NCBI RefSeq assembly: GCF_014359565.1
Contig: NZ_JACIZD010000017.1
Location: 1 to 50,413 of the forward strand
Source of the DNA: Immundisolibacter sp.
GTDB lineage: Bacteria; Pseudomonadota; Gammaproteobacteria; Immundisolibacterales; Immundisolibacteraceae
Reading direction: 5' to 3'
Length of the DNA stretch: 50,413 nucleotides
In this document: positions 47,825-50,413 of the stretch, piece by piece
Position numbering within the stretch: position 1 is the first letter of the stretch
How the letters are laid out: the number at the start of each line of letters is the position of its first letter
Notes under the pieces: model-generated
What the model saw: only the letters and a program-made list of their open reading frames with translations
Database searches by the model: none
Told to the model about the DNA's origin: nothing
Position numbers and translations under genes: made by a program

Positions 47825-47981
47825 TGCTCCCTTCCTTGAAAGTTCGTTACGTGGCGAATGGGTCGGCCAGTTTTGTGCCGCACAAGCTGCGCCGCGGGGT
47901 TGCAGACTGCCGGCGCCCCTATGCAGCGAGAAACGCTGTTTTCGCGGCGACGGGGAGCCTGTTAGTCAGGCCAGGCCTTGA

Positions 47982-47996
47982 GCAGCCCCCGTGCCA
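47982..47996 (-). promoter_or_regulatory. Sigma-54 promoter P3 (receptor unit)
   Basis: The minus-strand sequence TGGCACGGGGGCTGC matches TGGCACG-N4-TTGC with one change, the same C-for-T as P2. Predicted start is near 47971, about 146 bases before the receptor ATG. It should drive the receptor, the sulfotransferase-like protein and the AtsK-like dioxygenase. Confidence 0.8.
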
Positions 47997-48047
47997 GATC
48001 ACATGTGTTTGTTTTAATTAATGAAACATCAGGGCTTCGAGGGGCGC

Positions 48048-48065
48048 CTGTTGCCCATACAGCAG
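48048..48065. promoter_or_regulatory. Palindrome CTGTTG-N6-CAGCAG upstream of P3
   Basis: CTGTTGCCCATACAGCAG is nearly the same as the site upstream of P2 and is centred about 86 bases upstream of the predicted P3 start. An AT-rich tract (48003-48030) lies between it and the promoter. It is a candidate binding site for the sigma-54 activator at 32875-34020. Confidence 0.45.
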
Positions 48066-48389
48066 TTGCGGAAGCAGGTTGCGGGTAACTCAGCAGCGCA
48101 ACCGGCTGGTGCAGTCCGTCGGAAAGTGGGGGATGAGGCGGGATATGAAGCGGCCGGCCGGGGGATCAGCGGCGCCAAGCGTCAGAGCAGCGCGAAGGGC
48201 GGCATGAGTGAGGCAAAGGAACCCGCAGCGGCCGGCTGCGACCCGCGGATCGGGCCGCCGCCCGGGCGGCGCGGTCCGGCGGTTGGCCGGTACTGCTGAC
48301 GGGACGTGGCGCAGGCGCGGCCCTGGCGCCGCGGGCTTTCGCCTGCTTACTTACAATACCGGCCACATCCCCTGATCAGTCCAACGTGC

Positions 48390-50062
<1,673 letters not shown>

Positions 50063-50063
<1 letters not shown>

Positions 50064-50302
50064 TGTGCAGACGCTACCGTGCAATCGTCACCGACGTACG
50101 TGCTTCGCTGGCCCAGATGTTGGTTGAATTCGGTTGTCGCACGGACCTCTCCTCTAAAAACGTAAAAAAACCATGTTTGAGAGTGCTCACGCTGCATCAC
50201 GCTGAAGCCATCCTCAAACACGATATGCCGGAAGCCGTGACCGAGTTGGAAGAAGTTTTGGCGGCGGTGGTGATACCGGTGGAGGAACTGCTTAGACTCA
50301 AG
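50063..50302 (+). pseudogene. Truncated gene, possibly a BglII-like restriction enzyme N-terminus
   Basis: Downstream of glnS an open frame of lower GC encodes, near 50177-50295, LRVLTLHHAEAILKHDMPE (possible TTG start) and TELEEVLAAVVIPVEELLR. The HA-E-IL...EIEE-L spacing resembles the start of R.BglII-type enzymes, from memory. The frame then runs into what looks like the left end of an IS30-family element, so the gene appears cut at about residue 40. No methyltransferase partner is visible. The resemblance is short, and the segment could be another protein. Confidence 0.4.
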
Positions 50303-50413
50303 TTCCAAGTGCAACACCCTGCTGCAGGTAAGGTATTGCGATGGGAACGACGTACAGCCATTTGAGCAGCGAAGAGCGCGCAGTGATCATGATCGAACGG
50401 CGGCGAGGCCGCA
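50300..50413 (+). mobile_element. Left end of an IS30-family insertion sequence (partial)
   Basis: The tract around 50300-50316 (CAAGTTCCAAGTGCAACA) resembles IS30-family terminal repeats, which commonly end in a TGCAACA word. The transposase reading frame starts at 50341, about 40 bases inside, as in these elements. The right end is outside the window, so the boundary, target duplication and intactness cannot be checked. Confidence 0.65.
50341..50413 (+). CDS. IS30-family transposase, N-terminal part
   Basis: Only the first 24 residues are in the window: MGTTYSHLSSEERAVIMIER followed by RRGR. This is the start of the N-terminal helix-turn-helix of IS30-family DDE transposases, which begin with a Y-x-x-L-(S/T)-x-x-E-R pattern. 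The ATG at 50341 has GGTAAGG about six bases upstream. The catalytic core lies beyond the window. Confidence 0.85.
   Translation, partial: MGTTYSHLSSEERAVIMIERRRGR

Larger units (their letters stand above)
47825..48389. other. 565-base region between receptor gene and glnS
   Basis: The left part holds the receptor leader and sigma-54 promoter P3 (47982-47996), with a palindrome at 48048-48065 and an AT-rich tract near 48001-48030. The leader has small stems, e.g. CAGCG/CGCTG at about 47925-47940. The right part holds a TACAAT hexamer at 48352-48357 that is probably the -10 of glnS. A short plus-strand frame at 48021-48299 has no recognisable protein and is not called. Confidence 0.7.

Noticed and set aside
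48021-48299. A 92-codon plus-strand frame before glnS
   Set aside because: Its start lies in the candidate enhancer region of P3, the composition is chance-like, and no ribosome site or family was seen.

Overview
This window looks like the chromosome of a high-GC gammaproteobacterium. The evidence is the pairing of fabA with fabB, a minCDE set, ubiD/ubiA, the rpoZ-spoT-ridA-recG order, tesA divergent from ybbA-ybbP, and a GlnRS of gammaproteobacterial type. I cannot fix the genus. Genes are tightly packed: many neighbours share 4-base GTGA or ATGA overlaps, and GTG and TTG starts are common.

Positions 1-33 kb are mostly housekeeping. In order they hold the end of an HD-domain gene, a PfkB kinase with gcvPB, tRNA-Arg(CCG), a membrane-anchored cytochrome c, fabA-fabB, and rpoZ-spoT-ridA-recG-ubiA-ubiD. 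Next come three genes joining a PaaK-like adenylating enzyme, a TbpB-like barrel protein and a ferric-reductase-like membrane protein, then a small three-gene cluster (PLDc_N, NTF2-like, zinc ribbon). A retropepsin-like / inactive transglutaminase-7TM / RimK-like ligase trio follows, then the L,D-transpeptidase/M15 peptidase pair, slyD, bioA, pgi, minCDE and tesA / ybbA-ybbP. A 154-base element made of five hairpins sits between minC and minD.

Positions 33-48 kb are the most notable region: an organosulfur scavenging locus read entirely on the minus strand. It contains a TonB-dependent receptor, an arylsulfotransferase-like protein and an AtsK-type alkylsulfatase dioxygenase (first operon). 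The second operon has its own tonB-exbB-exbD, a fused two-domain ABC permease, its ATPase, an AtsA-type arylsulfatase and the binding protein. The third unit has an alpha/beta hydrolase and a sigma-54 activator of the SfnR type. Each unit is preceded by a very good sigma-54 promoter (TGGCACG-N4-CTGC or -ATGC at 47982, 42550 and 34986). Similar palindromes (CTGTTG-N6-CAGCAG) lie upstream of two of them. The tonB leader contains an intrinsic terminator between promoter and gene. The hydrolase/regulator leader contains a 49-codon frame with three consecutive Cys codons followed by a perfect hairpin. I read this as one sulfur-starvation regulon in which outer-membrane import, inner-membrane import and three kinds of sulfate-ester chemistry are co-controlled, possibly with attenuation. 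The parts are recognised families; the combined control is inference.

At the right edge glnS is followed by a lower-GC gene fragment (perhaps the N-terminus of a BglII-like restriction enzyme) that appears to be cut by the left end of an IS30-family element running off the window.
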